Assembly (NCBI GenBank): GCA_014651175.1
Contig: BMWJ01000016.1
Coordinates: 81,346 to 145,345, forward strand
Reading direction: 5' to 3'
DNA: 64,000 nucleotides
DNA from: Streptomyces clavifer
GTDB taxonomy: Bacteria; Actinomycetota; Actinomycetes; Streptomycetales; Streptomycetaceae
The notes under the pieces are model-generated. The model saw only the letters and a program-made list of their open reading frames with translations, was not told the DNA's origin and did not search any database. The position numbers and the translations under genes were made by a program. Each line of letters begins with the position of its first letter. The stretch's first letter is position 1. This document shows positions 62,004 through 64,000 of the stretch, in pieces.

Positions 62004-63149
62004 ATGTCTTTCACGTTGAGTTCCACCAAGACCCGCGCCGCCCTCCGCGTGTCGGCACGTGTCTCGGGGGAGTTGCTTCTCGTCCTTGTCATGGCCGCGG
62101 TGACGGTGTGGTTGTTGGGTCGCATGTGGTCGGTCATCTGGCCGCTCGTAGTCGGCTTGCTGCTGACCACGCTGACCTGGCCCATAACGCGGTACCTGCG
62201 CAGACTCGGATGGCCCCCCGCCCTCGCGGCTTCCGTGGTGACGGTGCTGTTTCTCCTGGTCGCCGTGGGGGTCGTAGCGCTGATCGCGGTGCCGGTGGCC
62301 TCCCAGTCGGGTGAGCTGGCCGATGGTGTGGTCGAAGGCATCCAGCGGCTGCGCGAATGGGCGTCCGGGCCGCCGCTGAACATCGGCGACGATCAGATCA
62401 CCGGTGCGTTCGACTCCGCGACCGCCCGCATCCAGGACAGCGTCGGCAGCATGGTGACCACGGTCGTCACCGGGGTGAGCACGGTGGTCAACGGCGTGGT
62501 CACGGCCGTCCTGGCGGTCTTCCTCATGTTCTTCATGCTCAAGGACGGGCCCCGGTTCCTGCCCTGGCTCGCGCGTCAGCTGCCCGGCCGGCTCGCGACC
62601 GATGTTCCGACGGTCGCGGCCCGTGGCTGGGAGACCCTGGGCGGCTTCGTGCGGTCACAGGCGTACGTCGGCCTGCTCGACGCCGTCCTCATCGGGCTCG
62701 GCCTGTGGGTCGTGGGAGTGCCGCTCGTGCTCCCGCTGGCCGTGCTGACCTTCGTGTCCGCCTTCGTTCCGATCGTGGGCGCCCTGTTCGCCGGTTTCGT
62801 CGCGGTGCTCATCGCCCTGGTGTCGAACGGTCCGACCGATGCGTTGATCGTGCTGGCGGTCATCATCGTGGTGCAGCAGCTCGAGGGCAATGTGTTCCAG
62901 CCCATGATCCAGAGTCGTGGGCTCGGGCTCCATGCCGCGGTGGTCCTGCTGGCCGTGACGTTGGGCGGCAGTCTCGCCGGCATCGTGGGCAGCCTGCTCG
63001 CCGTACCCGTCGCCGCGTTGTTCGCGGTGGCCTGGAACTACCTGCGCGAGCAGCTCAGCGTTCCCGACCCGGACCCGCTGTCGGACCCCGGCCCGGACTC
63101 GGAGCCGGACCCGGACGCCGCACCGAGTGCCGTCGGCTCCTCGGCGTAG
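62004..63149 (+). CDS. AI-2E family transporter
   Basis: A 381-residue membrane protein of the AI-2E (PerM/TqsA-like) exporter family with about eight membrane helices. Blocks: SVIWPLVVGLLLTTLTWPITRYLRR near the N-terminus, a soluble helical insert (SGELADGVVEGIQRLREWAS), VLAVFLMFFMLKDGPRFLPWLARQLPG, and the conserved VTFVSAFVPIVGALFAGFVAVLIAL with VQQLEGNVFQPMIQSRGLGLHAAVVLLAVTLGGSLAGIVG. The C-terminal tail is a proline/aspartate repeat (PDPDPLSDPGPDSEPDPD). Leaderless start at 62004 is likely. Many members transport ions rather than AI-2, so the substrate is open. Confidence 0.9.
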   Translation: MSFTLSSTKTRAALRVSARVSGELLLVLVMAAVTVWLLGRMWSVIWPLVVGLLLTTLTWPITRYLRRLGWPPALAASVVTVLFLLVAVGVVALIAVPVASQSGELADGVVEGIQRLREWASGPPLNIGDDQITGAFDSATARIQDSVGSMVTTVVTGVSTVVNGVVTAVLAVFLMFFMLKDGPRFLPWLARQLPGRLATDVPTVAARGWETLGGFVRSQAYVGLLDAVLIGLGLWVVGVPLVLPLAVLTFVSAFVPIVGALFAGFVAVLIALVSNGPTDALIVLAVIIVVQQLEGNVFQPMIQSRGLGLHAAVVLLAVTLGGSLAGIVGSLLAVPVAALFAVAWNYLREQLSVPDPDPLSDPGPDSEPDPDAAPSAVGSSA

Positions 63150-63442
63150 AAGGTCCTGGATCGTTCCTGCGGTCCGAGCCGGGTGGCGGTCGGAGCCGGC
63201 CGTCGCCCGGTCCTGCACATCGATTGCCGCGCCGCGGGGGCGATACGGCGGGCCGGCCCGCGCGCGGTCGTATCGATGCGCAGCGGCAGACCTCGGGCGT
63301 GCCCGCGGCGCCGACCGTGCCGTGTGCGGGCTCCCGCCCGTCGGGAGGGCCACGCGGCCACGGTCGGCGGGTGTCGGTTTCCGCGCTGGAGCGCGGGTGG
63401 TGGGGCGGTCGTCCGTGAAGCCGGCGCAGTGCCCCTCCGGCG

Positions 63443-63835
63443 CTACCGGGCGAGCACGGCGCTCACCGTCTTTCCCCCGGCCGCCAGGGGGGTCACGGCG
63501 GTGGCGCGAGCGAGACGGTTGATCATCGGCCAGCCGAAGCCTCCGCCGGTGCCGCGCAGGTCGGGGGCGCGTGTGCGAGGCTTCTGCGGGCTGGTGTCGT
63601 CAACGGCCACCTCGATCGTCTCGGGATGGGCTGTCAGGTGGAGCGTAAAGGTTCCGCCACCGTGACGGAGGGCGTTGGTGACGAGTTCGGAGACGACCAG
63701 GACGAGGGTGTCCGCCGCTCCAGGAGCGATTCCCGGCCGCCCAAGGGCCTTGAGGAACGCCCGGGCCGCATCGCGTGCGTCGGCGATCGAGGACGCCGAA
63801 CGTCCGGCCGCGGCTCTGATGCTCATCGTGTCCAT
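63443..63835 (-). CDS. HATPase_c_2 anti-sigma-like ATP-binding protein
   Basis: A 130-residue protein with the GHKL ATPase fold of RsbW/SpoIIAB-like regulators, typical of the large Streptomyces family of such kinases. N-box: LVVSELVTNALRHGGGTFTL; G-box region: VAVDDTSPQKP and LRGTGGGFGWPMINRLARA. The ATG at 63835 has GGGAGT ahead. It would bind an anti-anti-sigma partner or a sigma factor, none of which is in the window. The 63150-63442 stretch between it and the convergent AI-2E gene shows nothing recognised, and 63836-64000 should be its promoter. Confidence 0.87.
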   Translation of the reverse strand: MDTMSIRAAAGRSASSIADARDAARAFLKALGRPGIAPGAADTLVLVVSELVTNALRHGGGTFTLHLTAHPETIEVAVDDTSPQKPRTRAPDLRGTGGGFGWPMINRLARATAVTPLAAGGKTVSAVLAR

Positions 63836-64000
63836 CAGTACTCCCGCTCTCTTCGTCGTCCGTTCCCGCTCGATCCGTCTATGGACACCTCCTGCCCGGT
63901 CCAGCTCTCCGCAATCTTTTCGCTGCCCGGTCCGAGAGTGACTACCTCCTTGTCGAACGCGCGAAAATCTGTGCCGACGGGAGTAGACATTGGGTGGTGG

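Overview
The window looks like chromosome of a Streptomyces or a very close actinomycete. It is strongly GC-rich with G/C-ending codons, has many GTG starts and ATGA-type gene overlaps, carries leaderless promoters, and encodes typical Streptomyces families: ricin-lectin tailed secreted glycosidases, the DUF3618/DUF4235/holin-like trio, an F420-dependent oxidoreductase, a Spo0M-like protein and an aromatic-carotenoid cluster. No rRNA, tRNA, CRISPR array, transposase or phage module was seen.

Layout. 1-4.4 kb (minus): an ABC sugar-uptake operon (binding lipoprotein, two permeases, the last cut by the window edge), the decayed remains of a GH35 beta-galactosidase, and a DeoR-HTH/LacI-type sensor regulator. 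4.6-7.3 kb: a 2,4-dienoyl-CoA reductase and a PadR regulator in one operon behind a perfect 38-bp palindrome. 7.5-13.4 kb: DoxX and DUF1206 membrane proteins, a photolyase with an SDR/DUF2867 partner, a TatA-like protein and a Spo0M-like protein. 13.5-18.9 kb: a MarR regulator, an MMPL exporter behind its own near-palindrome, and a TetR-SDR-alcohol dehydrogenase operon behind a doubled operator.

19.1-24.5 kb is a secreted beta-glucan degradation operon: GH16, the relic of a GH18 chitinase, a GH55-like protein and a ThuA-like protein, all intact members tagged with ricin-type lectin domains. 24.5-28 kb: GH36 alpha-galactosidase divergent from a ROK regulator. 28-35.6 kb: a run of small single genes plus the relic of a SigJ-type sigma factor. 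35.6-43.9 kb (minus) is an unassigned catabolic locus: LacI regulator with tandem operators, FAD oxidoreductase, HyuA-like protein without HyuB, a 206-residue unknown protein, a multi-pass permease and a Tat-exported GH43-like propeller protein.

44.4 kb: a Dps protein with a histone-H1-like tail. 45.5-53.9 kb: two convergent operons, crtE-crtI-crtB-Rieske protein and crtY-crtT-crtU, sufficient on paper for isorenieratene-type aromatic carotenoids. 54.1-59.5 kb: a DedA protein and an operon for two secreted proteins, a PQQ-type sugar dehydrogenase (PKD, CBM6-like, ricin) and a ThuA-like/DUF1080/ricin protein. Their ricin modules are encoded by two 365-bp direct repeats differing at one base. 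60.3-63.8 kb: DUF4235, DUF3618 and holin-like envelope proteins, an AI-2E family transporter, and a HATPase anti-sigma-like protein.

Three sets of gene relics (GH35, GH18, SigJ) and several strong regulatory palindromes are the most notable signals. The best candidate for an undescribed pathway is extracellular oxidative carbohydrate processing by the PQQ dehydrogenase and ThuA/DUF1080 pair. The HyuA/FAD-oxidoreductase locus is the second.
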